Shown here in pieces: positions 1 to 10,407 of a stretch of 64,000 bases of DNA. The DNA is from Steinernema hermaphroditum (taxonomy: Eukaryota; Nematoda; Chromadorea; Rhabditida; Steinernematidae): the NCBI GenBank assembly GCA_030435675.1, contig CM059625.1, positions 14,384,001 through 14,448,000 on the forward strand. The letters run 5' to 3'. How positions within the stretch are numbered: position 1 is the stretch's first letter; each line of letters starts with the position of its first letter. Below the pieces are notes generated by a model. The model had not been told where the DNA came from. It saw only the letters and a list, made by a program, of their open reading frames with translations, and searched no databases. Made by a program: the position numbers and the translations under genes.

Positions 1-1040
1 CGCAAGTTTGCTTCCCAGGGCACCATTACGGCACCCTGGGACACGGCCTGTCCGGAGAAGGACGAGCGTCTGAAAACAGGATGAATGAATGCTTGGGAGC
101 AGGAATAGCCACTATTCGACGGTGAGCGTGCCCGAGATCTCTGTAAGCAGTAATGAGTAGAGGACTTCAGGCAGCTTCGGCAGATTTAATACAGAATCAT
201 TCTTCATCACTGGTGCTGGATGCACTAGCCGTTGGCTACACATATCAGAAGATGGACGCAGAGAGTGCTGGCCAAGGATAGGAATCTATCTGCGTTTTAG
301 TACTGAATGGAAAAGGCCGATGCGCTAGAAGGAGAGGCTCGCCCGTAGACGTGACAGAAGAGGAGAGACAGTCGCTTTCGGCGGACGATCGCAACGTGCA
401 CAGCTCTGCCAGCCATGAATAAACCAATCGATCCAAAGATATGTGCACTTGCGAAATGATGTGCCTCGCGAACACAGTGAATAACAAAAATGGTACTAAA
501 AGGACATTGAACATGTAGCTGTTTTTGTCTGGGCCTGCGCCGACCGTCGAAAGACACATCCAAAATGGAAATACAGGGACCAGTCAGATCTGGGTGCAAC
601 GCCTTAAGCAGGTCTTGAGGACGTTGCTTGTTACAAAAGACGCACGTGCAATTTGAGTGTAAGACTGGTTTACGTCAGCATTTATGAAAAATGTTTAGTT
701 TTTGGTTGAAAGGCGAATCCAGTAACAGGAGAATCACGTTGTACACCGACAGTCATCGATTTCAAACCCACTATCACACAGAATTCTATTAATTATCCCA
801 GCTAAATATAGAAATCCACCTGTCTTCGTGACCTTTGGTCGATCACGGTTAAAGATAGCAGAAATGCACTTTGGATTCTATGGTGATCATCACTTCCCGG
901 TTGAACGTGAACAAATGGCTTTGCCATCTTGACAGTTTAACGATCATCATGAAGCACAAGTAGTCAATCTGATGATAGCAATCTTTAGATTTTGAGTACG
1001 GTTACATGCCGACCAATAGTTCTCTTATGAAGCAATCGAA
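1..1040. other. No gene recognised (window start)
   Basis: Only short overlapping reading frames occur here, with no motif, signal peptide or splice pattern that I can support. The right end of the stretch holds the upstream region of the serine protease. It may also contain the edge of a gene lying outside the window. Confidence 0.5.
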
Positions 1041-1047
1041 ACTGTGT

Positions 1048-1132
1048 GATAAGCTTTCCTTTGTCTAAACGTGATTTTCAAAAACTGTAGCTTCTTATCA
1101 GTGTCCGACTAACGATCGCTCAACTTATAAAA
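1048..1132 (+). promoter_or_regulatory. Protease promoter: two GATA sites and a TATA box
   Basis: A TGATAA site lies at 1048-1053. At 1093-1102, read on the minus strand, is ACTGATAAGA, which matches the extended consensus bound by the intestinal GATA factor ELT-2 in C. elegans. TATAAAA lies at 1126-1132, 38 bases before the ATG at 1170. The spacing fits a TATA-driven gene with a very short 5' leader. From these sites I infer gut expression, which fits a digestive-type protease. Confidence 0.6.
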
Positions 1133-1169
1133 GTGAGTCAATGGAGACCCAACTCAACATTCTTTCGAG

Positions 1170-2336
1170 ATGAAGCTGATCCTCCTCGCTTTGGTAGCAG
1201 GCGTTTCAGTCGCCGTTCCTCTGTTGCAGGGACCTGCAGAATTGGTAAATGTCTATGTGCATTCACTGTTTGATATGTTACATGCCTAGATTTTTGGCGG
1301 TGAACCAGCCCAGCCTGGTCAGTTCCCTTTCTTCGCCTTCTATATCTATGAGCGCTTCCTGTCCCACGGTTTCAGTGGATGTGGTGGTGTGGTCATCGCT
1401 CCTCGCTATGTGCTCACGGCTGCGCATTGTACCCACAGGATGCTGGTTCCTGCCGACGGCCTCTTCGGACTTGTTGACATGAAGCAGCGAGATGCATCGT
1501 TCGTACAGCGGATCTGGATTTCAGATTACCACACACCCGAAACGAACCGAAACGGACGTGAAACTCATGACGACATCGCTATATTGGAGGTTAAATTTTA
1601 ATGCAATTTATCTAAAGCTTTGCATTTCATTCAGCTTGAAGAACCTATTGTACAGAACGAGTATGTCCAGCCGATCAAGATTTTACGGGATGATGCTGCT
1701 TTCATTCAAAGCGGCAATGTAACTATCGTTGGATTCGGACAGTACAAGTGTATGTTCGGCAGGGAGTGACAAATGTATTAGCAGTGTTAAGATGACGAGA
1801 ACCATCGTCTGCTGAGCAGCAACAAGCTTCTTCACACGGTAGTTCCCATTGCTGATCACAAATTCTGTGTCGACGCCTGGGCAGAGCACTCCAAGAACGA
1901 TTCGGCGCCTCTGGTCATCAACAATAACCAAATCTGCTGTGGAAGTGAAGGAAAAGGAATTGGAGGCGTAAGCAGGTTTCTTCGACTGGAATTTATTCAA
2001 TTTTCTAGGGTGACAGCGGAGGACCGATGCTGGTGAAGGCCAACGACCAATGGGTGGTAATTGGCGTTGCTTCGTTTGGAACAAGCACTCATGACCTCAA
2101 AGATCAACAACAGATCATCCCTGGTTAGTTTTTCGTGCAATGAAATGCATACATTCTTATACACTGTAAACTATCAAAAGCACAGAATCTCATCTGATCT
2201 ATGAAGTGAAAGTTAACTTAATCAGCATATTGTAGGTGTGTTCAACCGAGTCTCCCCGTACTGCGACTTCATTGCCAACGCGACGAAGAATGCTGTGGAG
2301 TGCGTTGATTTGCCGTTGGCCTCTGTTCCCTCTTAA
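1170..2336 (+). CDS. Secreted S1A (trypsin/chymotrypsin-like) serine protease
   Basis: A 293-residue preproenzyme in six exons: 1170-1244, 1290-1589, 1635-1749, 1792-1967, 2009-2123 and 2236-2336. All phases agree. Exon 1 encodes a signal peptide (MKLILLALVAGVSVA) and a short propeptide. Exon 2 opens at the activation site IFGG, equivalent to IVGG. The catalytic triad is complete: His in TAAHC, Asp in DDIAIL, Ser in GDSGGP. The C-terminal PGVFNRV matches the family's PGVYTRV. The Cys normally just before GDSGGP (chymotrypsin 191) is Gly, and its partner near 220 is also absent, so one standard disulfide is missing. The usual S1-pocket position (189) appears to be Gly, so substrate preference cannot be assigned. 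It is probably secreted into the gut. The family call is secure; the short introns and exact splice ends are predictions. Confidence 0.9.
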
Positions 2337-3082
2337 AACGTTACACTTATTTTATCCGTACTGTACTGTACGAGCGAACTTACTTCCTAAAGGAACTTGT
2401 ACAGCATTGATTTATGGTGTGTTTATAAACGAGTGTTGGTCAGTTTGTCCATAGCACACACAGTCTTTTCACGTTGAACAGATTTCAAGCTTTCGCGGTC
2501 GTTATACAACCATAGTCTGTAGCTTTCATCCAGCATCCGGTTGCCGGCATCAGTCGATGCCCAAATGACAAGTGGCGACGCGTTTCACGGGATATGCGGG
2601 AATCGCTAAAACCCTGGCAGCGTTAATCGTTGCTTAATCGTATTCGAAGTTAATATCTACTCCGGAACGGTGGATAATTTCTCCGGGAGTTTTGTTTTCG
2701 CAGGTGGCGGTGTCTACTGAACGTGGGCGGCCTATTAGACGAGTTCTCCTGCAACCGGATGTCTGGCGGCGTACATCTTGTTATCGATGATTGTGAAAAT
2801 GCATGTGGTGCTATCCACGTCGCAATTCTCCTAGAATGCTCACAAGCGCCATTTTGTTTGGACTAACTAACTAGATACTAACAAACTGACGGAAGAACCG
2901 ACCACTCGTCACCGTGAGACGAGCGAGAATCATTATCGTGTACCGGGAGCTCTTGACGCCTGGCTCAGTAGCTTCATCAAATTAAAGCACATACCATATC
3001 TGTAATACAGTTGCACAACTAGGAGATATTTCATTTCACTAACAAACACATTTACAACAAACGGAAGCAAAGCCAAACGTTA
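2337..3082. other. Intergenic, nothing recognised
   Basis: This stretch lies between the 3' end of the protease and the 3' end of the minus-strand F-box-like gene. I see no coding motif, tRNA or clear repeat. Confidence 0.5.
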
Positions 3083-4036
3083 CTAATGACCGATTTTATA
3101 AAAAGAGAAGTGCGTCGCGTCATATGATTCCCGAAACTCAATTCCAATCTGATCATCACTATCCGGAAAGTTATAATTATACAGCTTATTCCCATCGCTT
3201 GATGTGATGATCCAGTTGAAATCGGCCAGCCACGGCTCTCGCTGTTTGCCTCTTGTATAAGCTGCTTTGATCTTGATCTCCCTGCCTTTGGCTTTGCAGA
3301 GTTCATTCATCTCACGTGGAGTGAATGCCGCACCTTTCAGACTGAAAAACAACGACGATAGCTTACCGTTTAGCACGCGTTGTTTTAACTCATCGTATAT
3401 CGCCATTCTTCTCGGCCAATCTCCATGTTCATTCAGGTACAGTTTCGTGCAGTGATCATCTTGAAGGAGTCGCGAAACGAAGTCGTAGGTTGGTTGTTCC
3501 GCGTTACAAAGATGCACACCCATGCACATGAAGCCACGGTCATTCAGTGCGCTAATCACCATTTTGCATTTCTCGTTTCTTGGCTCCCTGTCACCTTCGC
3601 ACGTCACCGACAACCACCCTATCCGTTTATGCATCTGACCAGGAGTTAATAGCGTCGGAAGAAGTTGGCGGAAAACATCGTCTTCGGAGATTGTAGTCGT
3701 CTTTAAAATAACGTTTTGCTGGCCGCTATTGGGGGAAATATTAATTTCTTTCTCGAATTCAGTTTTTTCATTAACGTCGATACTGTACAAGAAGTGATAG
3801 AACTTGTCGCGGTTGTTGAAAGAGTTGATCCCGTTGTCTTCAATGCCCAGAAATCCGTAGCGCCATTCCTTTATAGACTCAAAGTAGAAAAGATAAAATT
3901 CAATCGGGTTCCTCTTTTCAATCACTTCATTCGCGTTGACACTCCAGATTCCACTCAGCTGTGCAAGCTTATCCAGGTCAGACTTGTCGAGCTGAAGAGC
4001 GACATGTTGGATAAACCACTGGCTTATGGCCTCCAT
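3083..4036 (-). CDS. F-box-like nematode family protein, copy 1
   Basis: A single-exon reading frame of 317 codons. The longer frame upstream begins with TTG; the first ATG, at 4036, gives MEAISQWFIQHV, which aligns with the start of the paralog at 4803 (MDEIPYTFISDV). Both share a short N-terminal helical pattern (xxFIxxVxxxL..L..L...W) followed by a basic stretch and a long variable region, the layout of nematode F-box/F-box-associated proteins. Such proteins usually recruit targets to SCF ubiquitin ligases. The F-box itself is too divergent for me to be sure. The gene is convergent with the protease, and head-to-head with a broken third copy at 4286. I saw no signal peptide or membrane segment. 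Confidence 0.65.
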   Translation of the reverse strand: MEAISQWFIQHVALQLDKSDLDKLAQLSGIWSVNANEVIEKRNPIEFYLFYFESIKEWRYGFLGIEDNGINSFNNRDKFYHFLYSIDVNEKTEFEKEINISPNSGQQNVILKTTTISEDDVFRQLLPTLLTPGQMHKRIGWLSVTCEGDREPRNEKCKMVISALNDRGFMCMGVHLCNAEQPTYDFVSRLLQDDHCTKLYLNEHGDWPRRMAIYDELKQRVLNGKLSSLFFSLKGAAFTPREMNELCKAKGREIKIKAAYTRGKQREPWLADFNWIITSSDGNKLYNYNFPDSDDQIGIEFRESYDATHFSFYKIGH

Positions 4037-4285
4037 GCAATTAACAAAGAAATCGCTATGACTCAACTCATCAGTGTTGGTGACTTAGCTAAATAATGTG
4101 CTAACCCACGGTGAATAGTATCCCACAGTGCTACAGAGGGGTGTGATTGGTTCACACATTCTCCCTGCTCAGTATGTAATTAAAGTTGCGAAAAAAATCA
4201 CTTTATGTCCACAAATACAAAAACCGCGACTCTGAGCTCGTAGTGTAGGAGAAATACCGTTCACTATGTTTGATAAGCATATCTG

Positions 4286-4360
4286 TACGATTTCTTTGTT
4301 GATTCCATGGATACCATAAACCAAAGTGTACAAAATATTTTGCTCACTCCATTTGAATAA
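4286..4360 (+). pseudogene. Broken 5' end of a third F-box-like copy
   Basis: The plus strand here closely matches the minus-strand 5' end of the gene starting at 4036. Both share the run CGATTTCTTTGTT just upstream of an ATG-GA start, followed by a related coding start. The frame from ATG 4307 reads MDTINQSVQNILLTPFE and then stops after 17 codons. It is therefore a truncated or decayed copy in inverted orientation, about 270 bases from the start of the intact gene. Confidence 0.6.
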
Positions 4361-4802
4361 CATAGTCAGTTAAGCAACGCGTGATGCTAGCGAGTCTCGG
4401 AACGATTTTCCGCACGAAAGCGGCAAACTTACTGTTTCAAAGTTCTGTCGCCACTATTACAGGAAATTGAAAGTGTCATATGTTGTGCAGCGTTTTGTAA
4501 AGCGATGCACAATTTGATATTGTGGTCTTGATGATATTTTTGGATTCAGCTGGCTGTTTTTTACGTGTCGCTATCAAGTTCGCCGTCGCCGTTTTTTGCT
4601 GTGTGCGACGATGACAGGATCCGTGCGCGTATGAATTCGGCATAAGAATCCTAGTGAGACTAGCCGAACAAAAAAACGATATTTGTATGATATTCGATGA
4701 ACTCAACTTTTTTGAAGAATATCCAAAACATTTCATTGTTGCCATTAAAAAGGCGCGCTATCATGGAATTACGAAACAAAACTAAACGTCAACGATTTCA
4801 GA

Positions 4803-5711
4803 ATGGACGAGATCCCGTACACGTTCATTTCGGATGTATGTCATCAATTCTATACCTTCCTGGAGGTCAGGGAATTGACACAGGTGGGAAAGCGATGGAG
4901 AGCTGCGGCCCTTTCCCACATCAAGCGCAGAAAGGAACTTGCCCTCTTCCTCAATTATTCAGATGAAGGTGCATGGACGTATCACTTCTCTATCGACAAG
5001 CAAGGGCAGTACACCTTGGAGGAAGTGCTCAAGCAGCTTACTGCTCATACGCATTTCTCACGATTCTCGATCAATGATGAACTGGTTGCCGGAGTACATC
5101 CCCTTACAAAGGACGAACATTTAATGGTTATAGTGGAGTTCGTTATGAAACGATTTAAATGGCGCAATGGAATGTTTGAATTCCGACACGGACACCAGGA
5201 GAGCTGCGTTTCTAACAAATGCCTGGAGCTGTTGAAGAAGTTCTTCAACTGCGAATTCGGTTACTTGAAGCTCGTTTATTCCGGAGACGTCACTCGCGAT
5301 TTTCTGCTTAAACAGATGGAAGGCGATCATCTTCAGAGTCTGACACTTCTCGGCATTTGGATTCCTGACGTTAAGGCCGACATCATGAAATACTGTCTCC
5401 GGGCGAACTGCTTGGACTTCAGCGATTACACACACAGTTTCTCACTCGAATTTACAGTTGACGACTGCCAGGCCGTTCTAGAGCGAGCAAGAACCGAACC
5501 GCGTCGTTTTGATATCGACGTCCTGGCAGCACCCTTCTCTTTGAAGGACGTAGACTGGAAGTACAAGAACGCAGATGGTTGTGAATTCGAATACTATGTC
5601 GATGGAGACAAAGAGGTCTGTCGGTGGGAGACGCTGGACACCGATCACATTATCGTCTTTGAGATGGATCAAGATCGAAATTTGATGTTGTTTGCGTTTG
5701 CAAAAGCCTAG
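4803..5711 (+). CDS. F-box-like nematode family protein, copy 2
   Basis: An uninterrupted 302-residue frame from the ATG at 4803. The N-terminus MDEIPYTFISDVCHQFYTFL is followed by L..VGKRWRAAALSHIKRRKE, the helix-plus-basic arrangement seen in copy 1. The rest is a mixed alpha/beta-looking region rich in aromatic and acidic residues, with no catalytic motif. If it is an F-box protein, it would serve as a substrate adaptor for an SCF ubiquitin ligase; that is inference from the pattern. It lies only 129 bases upstream of the giant 52-bp repeat array. Its 3' end is intact, so the array did not expand into the coding region. Confidence 0.7.
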   Translation: MDEIPYTFISDVCHQFYTFLEVRELTQVGKRWRAAALSHIKRRKELALFLNYSDEGAWTYHFSIDKQGQYTLEEVLKQLTAHTHFSRFSINDELVAGVHPLTKDEHLMVIVEFVMKRFKWRNGMFEFRHGHQESCVSNKCLELLKKFFNCEFGYLKLVYSGDVTRDFLLKQMEGDHLQSLTLLGIWIPDVKADIMKYCLRANCLDFSDYTHSFSLEFTVDDCQAVLERARTEPRRFDIDVLAAPFSLKDVDWKYKNADGCEFEYYVDGDKEVCRWETLDTDHIIVFEMDQDRNLMLFAFAKA

Positions 5712-8700
5712 ATGTATTAAATAACTATGTACATAACAACTATGTGACATCGAACATCTTGTTGTCAGCGGGTGTCCCAATTCCTTCTGGAAGCCAAAAA
5801 TTCATATATGCCACAAGGTTTGCTGTCTGACCAACCGGACCCTTGCGACCAGCAGCAAGAAAAGATAGGTGCTGATACATGGAACATCTCTCCCTTGCGA
5901 CCAGAAGCTAAAAAAGATAGGTGCTGATACATGGAACATCTCTCCCTTGCGACCAGCAGCAAGAAAAGATAGGTGCTGATACATGGAACATTTCTCCCTT
6001 GCGACCAGAAACTAAAAAAGATAGGTGCTGATACATGGAACATTTCTCCCTTGCGATCAGCAGCAAGAAAAGATAGGTGCTGATACATGGAACATCTCTC
6101 CCTTGCGACCAGCAGCAAGAAAAGATGGGTGCTGATACATGGAACATCTCTCCCTTGCGACCAGCAGCAAGAAAAGATAGGTGCTGATACATGGAACATC
6201 TCTCCCTTGCGACCAGAAGCTAAAAAAGATAGGTGCTGATACATGGAACATCTCTCCCTTGCGACCAGCAGCAAGAAAAGATAGGTGCTGATACATGGAA
6301 CATCTCTCCCTTGCGACCAGCAGCAAGAAAAGATAGGTGCTGATACATGGAACATCTCTCCCTTGCGACCAGCAGCAAGAAAAGATAGGCACTGATACAT
6401 GGAACATCTCTCCCTTGCGACCAGCAGCAAGAAAAGATGGGTGCTGATACATGGAACATCTCTCCCTTGCGACCAGCAGCAAGAAAAGATAGGTGCTGAT
6501 ACATGGAACATCTCTCCCTTGCGACCAGAAGCTAAAAAAGATAGGTGCTGATACATGGAACATCTCTCCCTTGCGACCAGCAGCAAGAAAAGATAGGTGC
6601 TGATACATGGAACATTTCTCCCTTGCGACCAGAAACTAAAAAAGATAGGTGCTGATACATGGAACATTTCTCCCTTGCGATCAGCAGCAAGAAAAGATAG
6701 GTGCTGATACATGGAACATCTCTCCCTTGCGACCAGCAGCAAGAAAAGATGGGTGCTGATACATGGAACATCTCTCCCTTGCGACCAGCAGCAAGAAAAG
6801 ATAGGTGCTGATACATGGAACATCTCTCCCTTGCGACCAGAAGCTAAAAAAGATAGGTGCTGATACATGGAACATCTCTCCCTTGCGACCAGCAGCAAGA
6901 AAAGATAGGTGCTGATACATGGAACATCTCTCCCTTGCGACCAGCAGCAAGAAAAGATAGGTGCTGATACATGGAACATTTCTCCCTTGCGACCAGAAAC
7001 TAAAAAAGATAGGTGCTGATACATGGAACATTTCTCCCTTGCGATCAGCAGCAAGAAAAGATAGGTGCTGATACATGGAACATCTCTCCCTTGCGACCAG
7101 CAGCAAGAAAAGATGGGTGCTGATACATGGAACATCTCTCCCTTGCGACCAGCAGCAAGAAAAGATAGGTGCTGATACATGGAACATCTCTCCCTTGCGA
7201 CCAGAAGCTAAAAAAGATAGGCACTGATACATGGAACATTTCTCTCTTGCGATCAGCAGCAAGAAAAGATAGGTGCTGATACATGGAACATCTCTCCCTT
7301 GCGACCAGCAGCAAGAAAAGATAGGTGCTGATACATGGAACATTTCTCCCTTGCGACCAGAAACTAAAAAAGATAGGTGCTGATACATGGAACATTTCTC
7401 CCTTGCGATCAGCAGCAAGAAAAGATAGGTGCTGATACATGGAACATCTCTCCCTTGCGACCAGCAGCAAGAAAAGATGGGTGCTGATACATGGAACATC
7501 TCTCCCTTGCGACCAGCAGCAAGAAAAGATAGGTGCTGATACATGGAACATCTCTCCCTTGCGACCAGAAGCTAAAAAAGATAGGTGCTGATACATGGAA
7601 CATCTCTCCCTTGCGACCAGCAGCAAGAAAAGATAGGTGCTGATACATGGAACATCTCTCCCTTGCGACCAGCAGCAAGAAAAGATAGGTGCTGATACAT
7701 GGAACATCTCTCCCTTGCGACCAGCAGCAAGAAAAGATAGGTGCTGATACATGGAACATCTCTCCCTTGCGACCAGAAGCTAAAAAAGATAGGTGCTGAT
7801 ACATGGAACATCTCTCCCTTGCGACCAGCAGCAAGAAAAGATAGGTGCTGATACATGGAACATCTCTCCCTTGCGATCAGAACCTAAAAAAGATAGGCAC
7901 TGATACATGGAACATCTCTCCCTTGCGACCAGAAGCTAAAAAAGATAGGTGCTGATACATGGAACATCTCTCCCTTGCGACCAGCAGCAAGAAAAGATAG
8001 GTGCTGATACATGGAACATCTCTCCCTTGCGACCAGAAACTAAAAAAGATAGGCACTGATACATGGAACATCTCTCCCTTGCGATCAGAAACTAAAAAAG
8101 ATAGGCACTGATACATGGAACATCTCTCCCTTGCGACCAGAAGCTAAAAAAGATAGGTGCTGATACATGGAACATCTCTCCCTTGCGACCAGCAGCAAGA
8201 AAAGATAGGTGCTGATACATGGAACATCTCTCCCTTGCGACCAGAAACTAAAAAAGATAGGCACTGATACATGGAACATCTCTCCCTTGCGACCAGAAGC
8301 TAAAAAAGATAGGTGCTGATACATGGAACATCTCTCCCTTGCGACCAGAAACTAAAAAAGATAGGTGCTGATACATGGAACATCTCTCCCTTGCGACCAG
8401 AAGCTAAAAAAGATAGGTGCTGATACATGGAACATCTCTCCCTTGCGACCAGAAACTAAAAAAGATAGGTGCTGATACATGGAACATCTCTCCCTTGCGA
8501 CCAGAAGCTAAAAAAGATAGGTGCTGATACATGGAACATCTCTCCCTTGCGACCAGAAACTAAAAAAGATAGGCACTGATACATGGAACATTTCTCTCTT
8601 GCGATCAGCAGCAAGAAAAGATAGGTGCTGATACATGGAACATCTCTCCCTTGCGACCAGCAGCAAGAAAAGATAGGTGCTGATACACGGAACATCTCTC

Positions 8701-9131
8701 CCTTGCGATCAGAACCTAAAAAAGATAGGCACTGATACATGGAACATCTCTCCCTTGCGACCAGCAGCAAGAAAAGATAGGTGCTGATACATGGAACATC
8801 TCTCCCTTGCGACCAGAAGCTAAAAAAGATAGGTGCTGATACATGGAACATCTCTCCCTTGCGACCAGCAGCAAGAAAAGATAGGTGCTGATACATGGAA
8901 CATCTCTCCCTTGCGACCAGAAACTAAAAAAGATAGGCACTGATACATGGAACATCTCTCCCTTGCGACCAGAAACTAAAAAAGATAGGCACTGATACAT
9001 GGAACATCTCTCCCTTGCGACCAGAAGCTAAAAAAGATAGGTGCTGATACATGGAACATCTCTCCCTTGCGACCAGCAGCAAGAAAAGATAGGTGCTGAT
9101 ACATGGAACATCTCTCCCTTGCGACCAGAAG

Positions 9132-10407
9132 CTAAAAAAGATAGGTGCTGATACATGGAACATCTCTCCCTTGCGACCAGAAGCTAAAAAAGATAGGTGC
9201 TGATACATGGAACATCTCTCCCTTGCGACCAGAAACTAAAAAAGATAGGCACTGATACATGGAACATTTCTCTCTTGCGATCAGCAGCAAGAAAAGATAG
9301 GTGCTGATACATGGAACATCTCTCCCTTGCGACCAGCAGCAAGAAAAGATAGGTGCTGATACACGGAACATCTCTCCCTTGCGATCAGAACCTAAAAAAG
9401 ATAGGCACTGATACATGGAACATCTCTCCCTTGCGACCAGCAGCAAGAAAAGATAGGTGCTGATACATGGAACATCTCTCCCTTGCGACCAGAAGCTAAA
9501 AAAGATAGGTGCTGATACATGGAACATCTCTCCCTTGCGACCAGAAACTAAAAAAGATAGGCACTGATACATGGAACATCTCTCCCTTGCGACCAGAAGC
9601 TAAAAAAGATAGGTGCTGATACATGGAACATCTCTCCCTTGCGACCAGCAGCAAGAAAAGATAGGTGCTGATACATGGAACATCTCTCCCTTGCGACCAG
9701 AAGCTAAAAAAGATAGGTGCTGATACATGGAACATCTCTCCCTTGCGACCAGCAGCAAGAAAAGATAGGTGCTGATACATGGAACATTTCTCTCCCTTTG
9801 CGACCAGAAACTAAAAAAGATAGGTGCTGATACATGGAACATTTCTCCCTTGCGATCAGCAGCAAGAAAAGATAGGTGCTGATACATGGAACATCTCTCC
9901 CTTGCGACCAGCAGCAAGAAAAGATGGGTGCTGATACATGGAACATCTCTCCCTTGCGACCAGCAGCAAGAAAAGATAGGTGCTGATACATGGAACATCT
10001 CTCCCTTGCGACCAGAAGCTAAAAAAGATAGGTGCTGATACATGGAACATCTCTCCCTTGCGACCAGCAGCAAGAAAAGATAGGTGCTGATACATGGAAC
10101 ATCTCTCCCTTGCGACCAGCAGCAAGAAAAGATAGGTGCTGATACATGGAACATCTCTCCCTTGCGACCAGCAGCAAGAAAAGATAGGCACTGATACATG
10201 GAACATCTCTCCCTTGCGACCAGAAGCTAAAAAAGATAGGTGCTGATACATGGAACATCTCTCCCTTGCGACCAGCAGCAAGAAAAGATAGGTGCTGATA
10301 CATGGAACATCTCTCCCTTGCGACCAGCAGCAAGAAAAGATAGGTGCTGATACATGGAACATCTCTCCCTTGCGACCAGAAGCTAAAAAAGATAGGTGCT
10401 GATACAT
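9132..10407 (+). repeat. Multi-unit block repeated elsewhere in the array
   Basis: The order of unit variants in this block recurs at about 20,337-21,609 (offset about 11.2 kb) and again at 22,105-23,377 (offset exactly 1,768 = 34 units); the latter part recurs from 24,861. The left copy has one 3-base insertion near 9785, and offsets before and after it differ by exactly 3. This shows higher-order duplication of long blocks, not only copying of single units. Confidence 0.8.

Noticed and set aside
4036..4066. Upstream extension of F-box-like copy 1
   Set aside because: The extra codons start at TTG, and the family alignment begins at the ATG at 4036.
4697..4966. Plus-strand frame overlapping the start of F-box-like copy 2
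   Set aside because: It is out of frame with the conserved family start at 4803 and has no similarity to anything recognisable.
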